Shown here: one piece after another, positions 46,715 to 55,712 of the stretch | Layout of the letters: each line of letters begins with the position of its first letter | Position numbering within the stretch: the stretch's first letter is position 1 | NCBI RefSeq assembly: GCF_020687765.1 | Contig: NZ_JAJEWJ010000006.1 | Coordinates: forward strand, 124,001 to 188,000 | Direction of reading: 5' to 3' | DNA: 64,000 nt | DNA from: Sphingobacterium sp. FBM7-1 | GTDB lineage: Bacteria > Bacteroidota > Bacteroidia > Sphingobacteriales > Sphingobacteriaceae | Program-made: the position numbers and the translations under genes | The notes under the pieces: generated by a model | The model's input: only the letters and a program-made list of their open reading frames with translations | Databases searched by the model: none | Told to the model about the DNA's origin: nothing

Positions 46715-47359
46715 TTATCTAAGGTCAACTATCTCATAACCGGGATAATCTGCTTTGTTGTAGGTAAATGTCGTTGCTGGGATATGATGATTTACATAGA
46801 GGGTGTTGATCGTATAGGTATATCGGGTTCCTGATTTATCCATTACGGCAACATCATGTATATGTTTGTTTTTATTTATTCGCAGTTTAATTTTGGCATA
46901 ATTTGTTTTTGTGTCAGTAGGCGTTAATTCGATAACGTTTAATACTTCTTTGTCTAGCATTTCGTCCTTCGTCTTTTTATAGACAAATCCTTTTTTATAA
47001 AACGTAAAAAGATTGTTGGGACCGATGCTTTCAGTAGTATTGTCTGCGTCGCTGACCTGTACTTCTTGGTCCTCTTTTAGAATAGACCAGGTACTTTTGC
47101 CATCACTTATGATATTTTGTTGGCTCAATTCGATACGAAACTGGTTCTTAGGTTTGTTCAAGAACAAGGTTCCTTTATCTGTATGATTTCCTCCTTGTGC
47201 TTGTTGCATCGAAAAGCTAAAGTCAGATTGTATGTTCCGATAAGCGTCGTATTTTGAAGACACTTCGTCTAGCAATTTTTTTGCTTTGGTATCTGTTTGT
47301 GCGGATGCCAGTAGCGACGCGCAAATGAAGGCTAGGATAACCAATATTTTCTTCTCCAT
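46715..47359 (-). CDS. LolA-like outer-membrane lipoprotein carrier
   Basis: 214-residue periplasmic protein with signal peptide (MEKKILVILAFICASLLASA then QTDTK) and the LolA/LolA-like fold: FSMQQAQGGNHTDKGTLFLNKPKNQFRIE, then strands including YTYTINTLYVNHHIPATTF. Likely carries lipoproteins to the outer membrane; in Bacteroidota several LolA-like proteins exist so the exact paralogue is uncertain. Its start is 1 bp behind the ftsK stop, forming an ftsK-lolA pair common in this phylum. Confidence 0.9.
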   Translation of the reverse strand: MEKKILVILAFICASLLASAQTDTKAKKLLDEVSSKYDAYRNIQSDFSFSMQQAQGGNHTDKGTLFLNKPKNQFRIELSQQNIISDGKSTWSILKEDQEVQVSDADNTTESIGPNNLFTFYKKGFVYKKTKDEMLDKEVLNVIELTPTDTKTNYAKIKLRINKNKHIHDVAVMDKSGTRYTYTINTLYVNHHIPATTFTYNKADYPGYEIVDLR

Positions 47360-47360
47360 C

Positions 47361-49943
47361 TTAGTCGTTGTTTCTTAACGTTTCTAAATACTGTTCTAAT
47401 GAATACTCGTCGGGGTAAAGGACCTCTCGTGCTTTACTCCCCTCAAAAGGACCGACAATACCGGCAGCCTCCAATTGATCGATTATCCGTCCCGCTCTGT
47501 TGTAGCCAAGTTTTAATTTACGTTGAATTAATGATGTTGAGCCTTGTTGATGCATGACGATGAGGCGCGCAGCGTCCTCAAAAAGCTGATCGCGATCGCT
47601 CGAATCAAACTCCATTCCACCGCTTCCCTCTCCATTTTCATCGACGTATTCGGGCAGCATAAAAGCAGACGGGTAACCGCGTTGACTTCCGATGAACTCG
47701 GATATTTTCTCCACTTCCGGCGTGTCTACAAACGCACATTGGATACGCGTTAAATCACTTCCTGTGGCCAATAACATATCCCCGCGACCGATCAACTGAT
47801 CCGCTCCCCCGGCATCCAGAATAGTTCGTGAATCAACTTTGGATAATACCCGGAAAGCTAAACGAGCAGGGAAGTTGGCTTTAATGGTACCTGTAATAAT
47901 ATTTACCGACGGGCGTTGGGTAGCAATAACTAAATGTATGCCTACTGCCCGAGCCAGCTGTGCGAGACGTGCAATCGGAGTTTCTACTTCTTTACCTGCC
48001 GTCATCATCAAATCTGCAAACTCATCAACTACCAGAACGATATAAGGTAAGAATCGATGACCCTCCTCAGGGTTTAATCGACGATTAACAAATTTTACAT
48101 TATACTCTTTTAAGTTCCGTACCGCGGCGTTCTTTAAGAGATCGTATCGCTGGTCCATTTCGATGCAGAGCGAATTGAGTGTGTTTATTACCTTTTTTGT
48201 GTCGGTGATGATAGCTTCGTCTTCATTCGGTAGTTTCGCCAAGAAGTGCCGTTCTATCGTCTTAAAAAGAGAAAGCTCTACTTTTTTAGGGTCAACCATG
48301 ACAAATTTCAGCTCGGCTGGGTGTTTTTTGTATAGTAGAGAGGTTAATATTGCATTGATACCTACTGATTTACCCTGTCCTGTGGCGCCTGCAACTAATA
48401 AGTGAGGCATTTTTGCCAAATCCGCGATGTATACCTCGTTTGATATCGTCTTTCCGAGTGCGATAGGCAAATCCATATCTGTTTTTTGGAATTTTTCGGT
48501 CGCCAACACCGAACGCATAGACACCATTTCCGGCGAACTGTTGGGGACTTCTATACCAATAGTGCCTTTGCCGGGCATCGGCGCGATGATACGAATCCCT
48601 AATGCGGCCAGACTCAAAGCAATATCATCTTCCAGGTTCTTTATTTTGGAGATACGTACACCCGGTTTTGGAATAATTTCATATAAGGTTACCGTGGGGC
48701 CGATTGTCGCTTTAATATGTTCGATTTCGATATTGTAGTTGCGCAACGTTTCGACGATACGGTTTTTATTTGCTTCTAATTCCTGCTGATTGATTGTAAT
48801 TTTGCCATTACCGTATTCTTTGAGCAGATCAAGTGTCGGGTATTGGTATCCCGACAAGTCCAATTTGGGATCATATTCGCCAAACTCGGCAACCAGATCA
48901 TTGGCTGTAATCGCTTTTTCTTCCACGACTTTCTCTACGCTTAAAACAGGACTATCGAGAGAAGATGGGTTTTCCTTTGGTATCGATTCATCCATTACAA
49001 CGGGTGTATCTACTGTAAAAGTAATTTCCCGCTGATTATCTTGGCTGTTTTCGCCAGATACATGAAGTGTAGTAGATGTTTGTGAGACGAAGTCATCAGT
49101 TAGTGGTTCTTGCTCTTCGTCCACTACGGGCGGGGAGGAAACAACATTCCGGGAGACATTAGAAACAGGATTTAAGTTGTTTGTAAATGCTTCAAAATTA
49201 TCTTCGTTTTCCTCTTCTTTATCGTCCTCGGTCTTTTTTGATGACCAAGTCCATTTTAAATCCAAGTTGTAAATAAGGATAAGTATGGCTAGATAAGCAA
49301 ACACTAAGAGAGCAGCGATACCAGTACTACCTATCTGTATTTTTAATAGCTGATTTGTCCAATAGCCGAACTTCCCTTCCAGTATATGAGGAGAATCTGT
49401 GAGAAAATCCTGTAGAAAACCAAGTGTTACGGATATATAGATGATCGCCGTTGCTGAATAGATGATGGTTTTCCATACGGGCAACAGGGATTTTCGGTAT
49501 AGGAATTTATAACCCACGACAAAAAGCAGGAAAGTAAAAAGGAAAGAAGCTATACCGAACCATTCGTAAATAAATTGGTTGGCGAGTAAAGCTCCTAGTT
49601 TTCCTAACTTGTTTTCTATGACAGGGAGTTCTGAAGTTTCATCTGTCATTTCATCCATACTGCGGAATAGGGTAGACCATCCGCCATTTGTTTCCGTGAT
49701 ATAACTTTGGTCTTGTTTCCAGGTGAAAAGATAAGAAACAAACGAAACTGCCATGACAAAAGAGGCAAATAGTAAAAAGATACCCAGTATTTTCAGTGCT
49801 TTTCGCTGTCCTTCTGAAAAGTTGATATGCTCAAACGAGTTAAATCGTTTTTTCTTATTATATGAAACATTCCCTGTGGTACGCGGAGCACGTTTGCTGC
49901 TCGTACTGCTGAGATTTTTAAATGTATTTCCTTTGTTTGACAT
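47361..49943 (-). CDS. ftsK: DNA translocase FtsK
   Basis: Septum-located motor that moves DNA during chromosome segregation and helps XerCD resolution. 860 residues: four predicted N-terminal membrane helices (about 49-71, 124-149, 158-176 and 205-225), an acidic linker (about 235-345), the alpha/beta motor with Walker A GATGQGKS (519-526) and Walker B IVLVVDEFADLM, and the C-terminal gamma winged-helix domain (SLIQRKLKLGYNRAGRIIDQ) that reads KOPS-like sites. 62 bp downstream of tyrS; a perfect hairpin lies in the gap. Followed by lolA. Confidence 0.97.
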   Translation of the reverse strand: MSNKGNTFKNLSSTSSKRAPRTTGNVSYNKKKRFNSFEHINFSEGQRKALKILGIFLLFASFVMAVSFVSYLFTWKQDQSYITETNGGWSTLFRSMDEMTDETSELPVIENKLGKLGALLANQFIYEWFGIASFLFTFLLFVVGYKFLYRKSLLPVWKTIIYSATAIIYISVTLGFLQDFLTDSPHILEGKFGYWTNQLLKIQIGSTGIAALLVFAYLAILILIYNLDLKWTWSSKKTEDDKEEENEDNFEAFTNNLNPVSNVSRNVVSSPPVVDEEQEPLTDDFVSQTSTTLHVSGENSQDNQREITFTVDTPVVMDESIPKENPSSLDSPVLSVEKVVEEKAITANDLVAEFGEYDPKLDLSGYQYPTLDLLKEYGNGKITINQQELEANKNRIVETLRNYNIEIEHIKATIGPTVTLYEIIPKPGVRISKIKNLEDDIALSLAALGIRIIAPMPGKGTIGIEVPNSSPEMVSMRSVLATEKFQKTDMDLPIALGKTISNEVYIADLAKMPHLLVAGATGQGKSVGINAILTSLLYKKHPAELKFVMVDPKKVELSLFKTIERHFLAKLPNEDEAIITDTKKVINTLNSLCIEMDQRYDLLKNAAVRNLKEYNVKFVNRRLNPEEGHRFLPYIVLVVDEFADLMMTAGKEVETPIARLAQLARAVGIHLVIATQRPSVNIITGTIKANFPARLAFRVLSKVDSRTILDAGGADQLIGRGDMLLATGSDLTRIQCAFVDTPEVEKISEFIGSQRGYPSAFMLPEYVDENGEGSGGMEFDSSDRDQLFEDAARLIVMHQQGSTSLIQRKLKLGYNRAGRIIDQLEAAGIVGPFEGSKAREVLYPDEYSLEQYLETLRNND

Positions 49944-49956
49944 GAAAATCAGATAC

Positions 49957-49982
49957 TTTTCCTAAGTACAAACTTAGGAAAA
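49957..49982. repeat. Perfect 11-bp palindromic hairpin between tyrS and ftsK
   Basis: TTTTCCTAAGT (49957-49967) and ACTTAGGAAAA (49972-49982) with loop ACAA. It starts 14 bp before the ftsK ATG and contains TAAGTTTG on the minus strand, a perfect -7 element. No T-run follows on the minus strand. Could be the tyrS terminator, an operator or an ftsK leader structure. Confidence 0.7.
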
Positions 49983-50005
49983 ATAAAGGAAATGCGATCT
50001 GCCCG

Positions 50006-51289
50006 TTACGCTACAATAATCAAAAAATAGTTTTTCTTGCCCCGCTGCGCGACTAAGTACTTGTCCTTAATTAGGTGGGAGGTATCAATCAATAATTCAA
50101 TGTCGTTGATTTTCTCTTTGTTGATGGCGACACCACCGCCCTGTAACATTTTTCGGGCTTCACCTTTTGATGGAAAAACTTGTGTGTTGACGGCCAGAAA
50201 GTCTAGTACATTGATACCCGAGGTAAGCTGGTCTCTGCTGATCTCAAATTGTGGGACACCATCGAAAACTTCCAATACGCTATCGTGCTCTAATTCCATT
50301 AGGAATTCTAGCGAACCGTTACCGAATAAAAACTCAGAGGTTTTGATAGCGGTTTCGTAATCTTTCACGGAATGCGTACGTATAGTAATATCCTTAGCCA
50401 AGGCTTTTTGTACGGCACGCGTGTGTGGAGCAGCATCGTGTTCTGCAATGATGGATGCAATCTCTTCTTTTGATTTTAAGGTAAAGATGTTAATCCAATT
50501 TTTAGCATCATCATCAGTGGCGTTTAGCCAAAATTGATAAAATTTATAGGGGGATGTTTTTTTAGGATCTAGCCAAACTGCGCCGGATTCCGTTTTGCCA
50601 AATTTTTGTCCGTCGGCTTTTTTGATTAACTGTGTGGTAATTGCATATGCTGTTCCCTGATCTTGACGGCGAATGATTTCACTACCGGTTACGATATTTC
50701 CCCATTGGTCGGAGCCGCCCATTTGCACCTTACAATTGTGATTTTTCCAGAGGTAATAAAAATCATAACCTTGTATCAATTGGTAAGTGAACTCCGTAAA
50801 GGAAAGACCATTGTCGCCTTCCAATCGTTTTTTGACAGATTCTTTAGCCATCATATAGTTGACCGTGATCAACTTGCCTATATCGCGAATAAAGTCTAAA
50901 AATTTAAAATCCTTAAACCAATCGTAGTTGTTAACCATCTTCGCGTCGGTTTCACCATCTCCAAAATGAAGAAACTTAGCGAGTTGTGCTTTTAAGCTGG
51001 CCACATTATGTTGTAAGGTGGCTTCATCTAATAAATTTCGTTCGGCAGACTTAAAAGAAGGATCACCAATCATTCCTGTGGCACCGCCCACTAATGCCAC
51101 GGGCTGATGTCCGGCATTTTGAAAGTGGATGAGTGTCATGATTTGTGTTAAATGACCGACGTGCAATGAATCTCCTGTTGGATCAAAGCCGATATAACCA
51201 GAAACTTTTTCTTTATTCAGTAATTCTTCTGTTCCGGGCATGATATCTTGTAACATCCCTCTCCAACGTAGTTCTTCTACAAAGCTCAT
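50006..51289 (-). CDS. tyrS: tyrosyl-tRNA synthetase
   Basis: Charges tRNA-Tyr. 427 residues of the bacterial TyrRS type: HIGH-like HVGH (43-46) after FDPTGDSL, the tyrosine-binding GGSDQWGN segment, KMSKS-like KFGKT (229-233), and a C-terminal S4 RNA-binding domain (about 360-427). Full length. The KFGKT form is typical of this TyrRS group. Upstream on the minus strand lies a perfect TAnnTTTG element. Confidence 0.98.
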   Translation of the reverse strand: MSFVEELRWRGMLQDIMPGTEELLNKEKVSGYIGFDPTGDSLHVGHLTQIMTLIHFQNAGHQPVALVGGATGMIGDPSFKSAERNLLDEATLQHNVASLKAQLAKFLHFGDGETDAKMVNNYDWFKDFKFLDFIRDIGKLITVNYMMAKESVKKRLEGDNGLSFTEFTYQLIQGYDFYYLWKNHNCKVQMGGSDQWGNIVTGSEIIRRQDQGTAYAITTQLIKKADGQKFGKTESGAVWLDPKKTSPYKFYQFWLNATDDDAKNWINIFTLKSKEEIASIIAEHDAAPHTRAVQKALAKDITIRTHSVKDYETAIKTSEFLFGNGSLEFLMELEHDSVLEVFDGVPQFEISRDQLTSGINVLDFLAVNTQVFPSKGEARKMLQGGGVAINKEKINDIELLIDTSHLIKDKYLVAQRGKKNYFLIIVA

Positions 51290-51320
51290 CTTTTTGTGGT
51301 TAAATTTTCAATTAAGATTG

Positions 51321-51328
51321 CAAAGATA
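51321..51328 (-). promoter_or_regulatory. -7 element of tyrS
   Basis: CAAAGATA on the plus strand reads TATCTTTG on the minus strand, a perfect TAnnTTTG. Predicted start near 51314, leaving a 25-nt leader. No clear -33 TTTG at the usual distance. Confidence 0.45.
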
Positions 51329-51373
51329 AGAGATTAAGCCGTATCTTACGATAACTAAAAGAAGTTTGGGGCC

Positions 51374-52048
51374 GTGAATTTTTTGTCACATTATTATTTC
51401 GAACGCTATAGTCCGCATTCTGAAAGGATATTTGGGGCATTACTTCCGGATTTGCTCAAGAATGTGGATAAAGGGTATAATTTTCATCCACAGCGTTTCG
51501 AAGAACAGCTTCTTGCGCATCCTAAGACGGCCTGGGTATCGGAAGGCTGGTACAGACATGTAGCGGTTGATAAACTTTTCCATGCGTCCGGCTTTTTTCT
51601 CAACCATACGCATTTGTTGCGGCGCCGACTCGACCCTATTGTGGCGCATCTACCTGTACGTGCCTCTTTTTTAGCACATATTTCGTTGGAGCTTTTATTA
51701 GACCATCTTTTGATAGACCATACCTTAGTCAATCCCCATAGATTGTATGAACATTTAGCGTGTATTCAGAAATCAACAATGGAAAAATACCTCCGAACGA
51801 TAGGGGTAAGCGATGTGGAGCGTTTCTACACTTTTTATGACCGTTTTGTAAGTTCGCGTTATATTTTAGATTATGCAGACATCCATAATCTTTCTCACGC
51901 GCTTTTTAATATTTGTAGACGTGTTTGGACTTTTGAAAATACCGTCGAGGATTGTGAACGGTTAACCGAATGTCTACAATCCTATAAGGAGCAGTCGCTT
52001 TTGCACTATATGGATATATTTCAGGAGATACAGGATAAAATAATCTAG
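51374..52048 (+). CDS. Acyl-carrier-protein phosphodiesterase-like (AcpH/DUF479 family)
   Basis: 224 residues with GTG start, reading MNFLSHYYFERYSPHSERIF, the usual N-terminus of the family (NFLSHxYL). The family includes E. coli AcpH, which removes 4'-phosphopantetheine from ACP; conserved His/Asp residues are present in GALLPDLLK, YRHVAVDKLFHAS and LLLDHLLIDH, consistent with an HD-like all-helical fold. Function in this phylum is by homology only. It is 85 bp upstream-divergent from tyrS and 20 bp ahead of the permease gene. Confidence 0.85.
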   Translation: MNFLSHYYFERYSPHSERIFGALLPDLLKNVDKGYNFHPQRFEEQLLAHPKTAWVSEGWYRHVAVDKLFHASGFFLNHTHLLRRRLDPIVAHLPVRASFLAHISLELLLDHLLIDHTLVNPHRLYEHLACIQKSTMEKYLRTIGVSDVERFYTFYDRFVSSRYILDYADIHNLSHALFNICRRVWTFENTVEDCERLTECLQSYKEQSLLHYMDIFQEIQDKII

Positions 52049-52055
52049 TTTGGTT

Positions 52056-52063
52056 TACTTTTG
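52056..52063 (+). promoter_or_regulatory. TAnnTTTG element directly before the permease gene
   Basis: TACTTTTG ends 5 nt before the ATG at 52069. No -33 TTTG seen. If active, the transcript would be nearly leaderless; readthrough from the AcpH-like gene is the alternative. Confidence 0.35.
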
Positions 52064-52068
52064 CATTC

Positions 52069-53745
52069 ATGATGAATAAACTTTTCCGAAAGAAGAGTGT
52101 CGACCGGATCGTCGCAGATGCTCAACAGGGAACAGGGCTTGCCAAAGTATTGGGGGTTCGTGATTTAGTTTCGCTTGGGATTGCGGCTATTGTAGGAGCG
52201 GGAATATTTAGTACAATTGGACTGGCTAGTTATGAGGGCGGACCTGCGATTGCCTTACTCTTTGTGTTTGTAGCCTTCGCCTGTGTGTTCACGGCCCTTG
52301 CTTATGCCCAATTTGCGAGTACGGTTCCGGTATCTGGTAGTGCTTATACCTACGCGTATGTCACCTTTGGGGAGCTTTTTGCCTGGATTATTGGTTGGGC
52401 TTTGGTTTTAGAGTATGCTGTTTCTAACGCCGTTGTGGCAATTTCATGGTCGCAGTATTTCGTGTCGATGCTGGAAGGATTCGGTATACATATTCCCAAA
52501 TGGTTGACAATGGCTCCGGGATATGCGGCCGATGCGCACGAAAAGTTTCTTTCTGTAGGGATGAATGCTTTAAGTATTTCGGATAAAGTCGAACTCCAGG
52601 CCTACTTGTCGGCTCCGAGGATAGGGGATGTTCCGGTCATTCTTGATCTACCAGCTGGTTTAGTGACGGTATTGGTGACTTGGTTGGTATACGTAGGTAT
52701 CAAGGAATCGCAACAGGCAAGTAATATTATGGTTGCTATAAAAGTTGGCGTTATTTTAGTGGTCATTGCGGGCGGAGTTTTCTTTGTTAAACCGGAGAAC
52801 TGGACGCCTTTTATGCCAAATGGTATTTCGGGCGTGATGGGGTCTGTTGCTGCTGTATTCTTTGCTTTTATAGGTTTTGATTCTATATCGACAACGGCGG
52901 AAGAATGTAAGAATCCACAACGTGATCTGCCGAGGGCAATGATTATATGTCTGGTGATATGTACGCTATTGTATGTCGCCATTACCTTAGTTTTAACGGG
53001 AATGGTTAACTATACGGAACTAAATGTAAAAGACCCGCTGACATTTGTTTTTAAATATGTAGGCTTCGATCATATGGCAGGTGTGATATCGGTTACTTCG
53101 GTGGTAGCGATTACGAGCGCGCTGGTTGTTTATCAATTGGCTCAGCCTCGAATATGGATGACAATGAGTCGGGATGGTCTGTTATGGAAAAAATTTGCGC
53201 GTGTCCACCCGAAGTATAAAACGCCTTCCTTTGCAACGATTGTTACGGGTATTGTGGTGGCGGTGCCTTCGTTATTCTTTAAAATGGACTTTTTTATTGA
53301 TTTGACTAGTGTCGGGACATTTTTTGCGTTTATTTTGGTTTGCGCAGGTGTTTTGTATATGGATTACACGGGTTTATCGGAAAAATCAAAATTCCGGGTA
53401 CCTTATATCAACGGTAAATATTTAGTTGGACTGGGTGTTGTGGTTGCTTGGATACTGGTTTATCAATATCGGCAGGACGCATTACAGGAATGGAAAGAGA
53501 TGTCATGGCGTGATATTGTAGAGCATAGATCGTTGCTAGTGGTTTTTTGGCTGGTTTGGTTTGTTTTAGCCATAATGAGTTTCAGATATCAATTTTCTCT
53601 GCTGCCCGTGGCCGGTATATTGATTAACTTGTATTTGATGAGTCAACTAGGCGCTAGCAACTGGATTATATTTTTAATATGGTTGGGGATAGGGTTAACG
53701 GTTTATTTTGCTTATGGGTTTAGGCATTCTAAGCTCAACGAGTAG
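52069..53745 (+). CDS. APC family amino acid permease (cationic amino acid transporter type)
   Basis: Inner-membrane amino acid transporter of 558 residues, about 13-14 membrane helices. N-terminal RDLVSLGIAAIVGAGIFSTI is the helix 1 motif of the APC/CAT group; FIGFDSISTTAEECKNPQRDLPRA is the helix 6-7 loop of cationic amino acid transporters, and QPRIWMTMSRDGLL is also typical. A loop of about 60 residues around 145-200 (IPKWLTMAPGYAADAHEKFL) is longer than usual but seen in Bacteroidota members. Substrate not determinable. 20 bp after the AcpH-like gene. Confidence 0.93.
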   Translation: MMNKLFRKKSVDRIVADAQQGTGLAKVLGVRDLVSLGIAAIVGAGIFSTIGLASYEGGPAIALLFVFVAFACVFTALAYAQFASTVPVSGSAYTYAYVTFGELFAWIIGWALVLEYAVSNAVVAISWSQYFVSMLEGFGIHIPKWLTMAPGYAADAHEKFLSVGMNALSISDKVELQAYLSAPRIGDVPVILDLPAGLVTVLVTWLVYVGIKESQQASNIMVAIKVGVILVVIAGGVFFVKPENWTPFMPNGISGVMGSVAAVFFAFIGFDSISTTAEECKNPQRDLPRAMIICLVICTLLYVAITLVLTGMVNYTELNVKDPLTFVFKYVGFDHMAGVISVTSVVAITSALVVYQLAQPRIWMTMSRDGLLWKKFARVHPKYKTPSFATIVTGIVVAVPSLFFKMDFFIDLTSVGTFFAFILVCAGVLYMDYTGLSEKSKFRVPYINGKYLVGLGVVVAWILVYQYRQDALQEWKEMSWRDIVEHRSLLVVFWLVWFVLAIMSFRYQFSLLPVAGILINLYLMSQLGASNWIIFLIWLGIGLTVYFAYGFRHSKLNE

Positions 53746-53862
53746 CATAATGCGTTAATATGCGTTATTTTTTTCGTTAAAAAATAGTTAATCAGTCGTA
53801 CGCGTTTGTAACTTTTTTTATATTTACGCCCTATTTAATATAAAACAAACTATTGAAAAACT

Positions 53863-55704
53863 ATGTGTGGAATCGTTGGTTACGTAGGTAATAACTTAGC
53901 ATATCCGGTACTTATTGACGGATTAAAAAAATTGGAATACAGAGGCTACGATAGCGCAGGCGTGGCTTTACATACTGGAAACTCTCTTGAAGTTTATAAA
54001 AAGGAAGGTAAAGTGGCGGCGCTGGAAGCGTCTGTTTACGGTAAAAATATCCAAGCTACTATTGGTATTGGACATACGCGATGGGCAACCCACGGCGAAC
54101 CTTCTGACAGAAATGCACATCCACACGCTTCCAATTCTGGCGATATTGCGATGATACACAATGGTATCATTGAGAATTATGCACAATTAAAGAACGAGCT
54201 TCTTCAAAAAGGCTATACGTTTAAAAGTGATACGGACTCCGAGGTATTGGTGAATTTTATTGAAGATATTAAAATCAACAACGACTGTTCCTTGGAAGAA
54301 GCGGTAAGAATCGCTTTGAAAAGAGTAGTTGGTGCGTATGTGATTCTATTGTTAGATAAAGATTTGCCGGATACTATTATTGCCGCAAGAAAAGGTAGTC
54401 CGTTGGTGATCGGTATAGGAGAAAACGCACATTATTTAGGATCGGACGCTTCGCCCATGTTGGCTTATACAAAAGAGGTCGTTTATATTAATGATTACGA
54501 ATTGGCAATTGTCCGTCCGGATGAGTTAATTTTAAAAAATCTGGGGAACGAACGTATTACACCCTTTGTGCAGAAGTTAGATATTGAGTTAGCGGCAATT
54601 GAGAAAGGTGGTTTCGACCATTTTATGTTGAAGGAAATATTCGAGCAACCGCAAACGATTTTTGATTCGTTACGGGGCCGTATGGATGCCGAACACCAAG
54701 CTATTACCTTAAGTGGTATAGATAAAGTTGCTGATAAGCTTTTGAAAGCGAACCGTATTATTATTGTCGCTTGTGGAACAAGTTGGCATGCTGGCTTACT
54801 AGCCGAGTATGTAATTGAAGAGTTATGCCGTATTAATGTAGAAGTAGAATATGCTTCGGAGTTCAGATACAGAAATCCCATTATAACGGATCAGGATATT
54901 ATTATTGCTATCTCGCAAAGTGGTGAAACAGCTGATACTTTGGTCGCGCTGGAAAATGCAAAAAAACAAGGCGCTACTATTTTTGGATTGGTGAATGTTG
55001 TGGGTTCTTCCATTGCCCGTATATCGGATGCTGGAGCGTATACCCATGCAGGACCGGAGATCGGCGTGGCAAGTACAAAAGCGTTCACCGCACAGTTGGC
55101 CGTACTTTATTTGATTGCTTTGAAAGTTGCACGGTTAAAAGGCACAATTGAGGGAACCTTATTCAATAGATTGTTGGCCGATTTGGCGAGAGTTCCAGAG
55201 TATGTGAAAGAAATTTTAGATGATCAGGATGCGGTTATCCAGGAGATTGCGAAAAAATATAGTGACGCGCGAGATTTCCTTTATCTCGGTAGGGGATATA
55301 ATTTTCCGATTGCTCTAGAGGGTGCATTGAAATTGAAAGAAATATCTTACATCCATGCGGAGGGATATCCGGCAGCAGAGATGAAACATGGTCCCATTGC
55401 ATTAGTCGATGAGCAGTTACCTGTTGTTTTTGTCGCGACGAAAGATAGTTACCACGAGAAGATCGTAAGTAATATTCAGGAAATCAAAGCACGGAAAGGA
55501 AAAGTTATTGCGGTCGTGTCTCAAGGTGATGAGGTGGCGGCAGACTTAGCGGATGACGTAATGTTTGTTCCGCAAGTCCATGAAATAATTGCTCCGATCT
55601 TATCCGTAATTCCTTTGCAATTGCTATCTTATTATATCGGTGTAAATAGAGGTTTGGACGTAGATAAGCCTAGAAACCTAGCTAAGTCTGTAACTGTAGA
55701 ATAA
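53863..55704 (+). CDS. glmS: glucosamine-6-phosphate synthase (isomerizing)
   Basis: Converts fructose-6-phosphate and glutamine to glucosamine-6-phosphate, the first step to UDP-GlcNAc for peptidoglycan and LPS. 613 residues: class II glutaminase domain with N-terminal Cys2 (MCGIVGYVG) and the HTRWATHGEPSDRNAHPH block, then two SIS sugar domains (about 285-425 and 455-600; ACGTSWHAG, AISQSGETADTL) and the C-terminal KPRNLAKSVTVE. Full length. The 117-bp leader shows no glmS ribozyme that I can recognise. 8 bp before the DUF4954 gene. Confidence 0.98.
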   Translation: MCGIVGYVGNNLAYPVLIDGLKKLEYRGYDSAGVALHTGNSLEVYKKEGKVAALEASVYGKNIQATIGIGHTRWATHGEPSDRNAHPHASNSGDIAMIHNGIIENYAQLKNELLQKGYTFKSDTDSEVLVNFIEDIKINNDCSLEEAVRIALKRVVGAYVILLLDKDLPDTIIAARKGSPLVIGIGENAHYLGSDASPMLAYTKEVVYINDYELAIVRPDELILKNLGNERITPFVQKLDIELAAIEKGGFDHFMLKEIFEQPQTIFDSLRGRMDAEHQAITLSGIDKVADKLLKANRIIIVACGTSWHAGLLAEYVIEELCRINVEVEYASEFRYRNPIITDQDIIIAISQSGETADTLVALENAKKQGATIFGLVNVVGSSIARISDAGAYTHAGPEIGVASTKAFTAQLAVLYLIALKVARLKGTIEGTLFNRLLADLARVPEYVKEILDDQDAVIQEIAKKYSDARDFLYLGRGYNFPIALEGALKLKEISYIHAEGYPAAEMKHGPIALVDEQLPVVFVATKDSYHEKIVSNIQEIKARKGKVIAVVSQGDEVAADLADDVMFVPQVHEIIAPILSVIPLQLLSYYIGVNRGLDVDKPRNLAKSVTVE

Positions 55705-55712
55705 GAGAAGGT

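Noticed and set aside
53746..53862. Possible glmS ribozyme or riboswitch in the glmS leader
   Set aside because: The 117-bp leader is AT-rich and shows none of the paired core elements of the ribozyme, which is mainly a Firmicutes feature.
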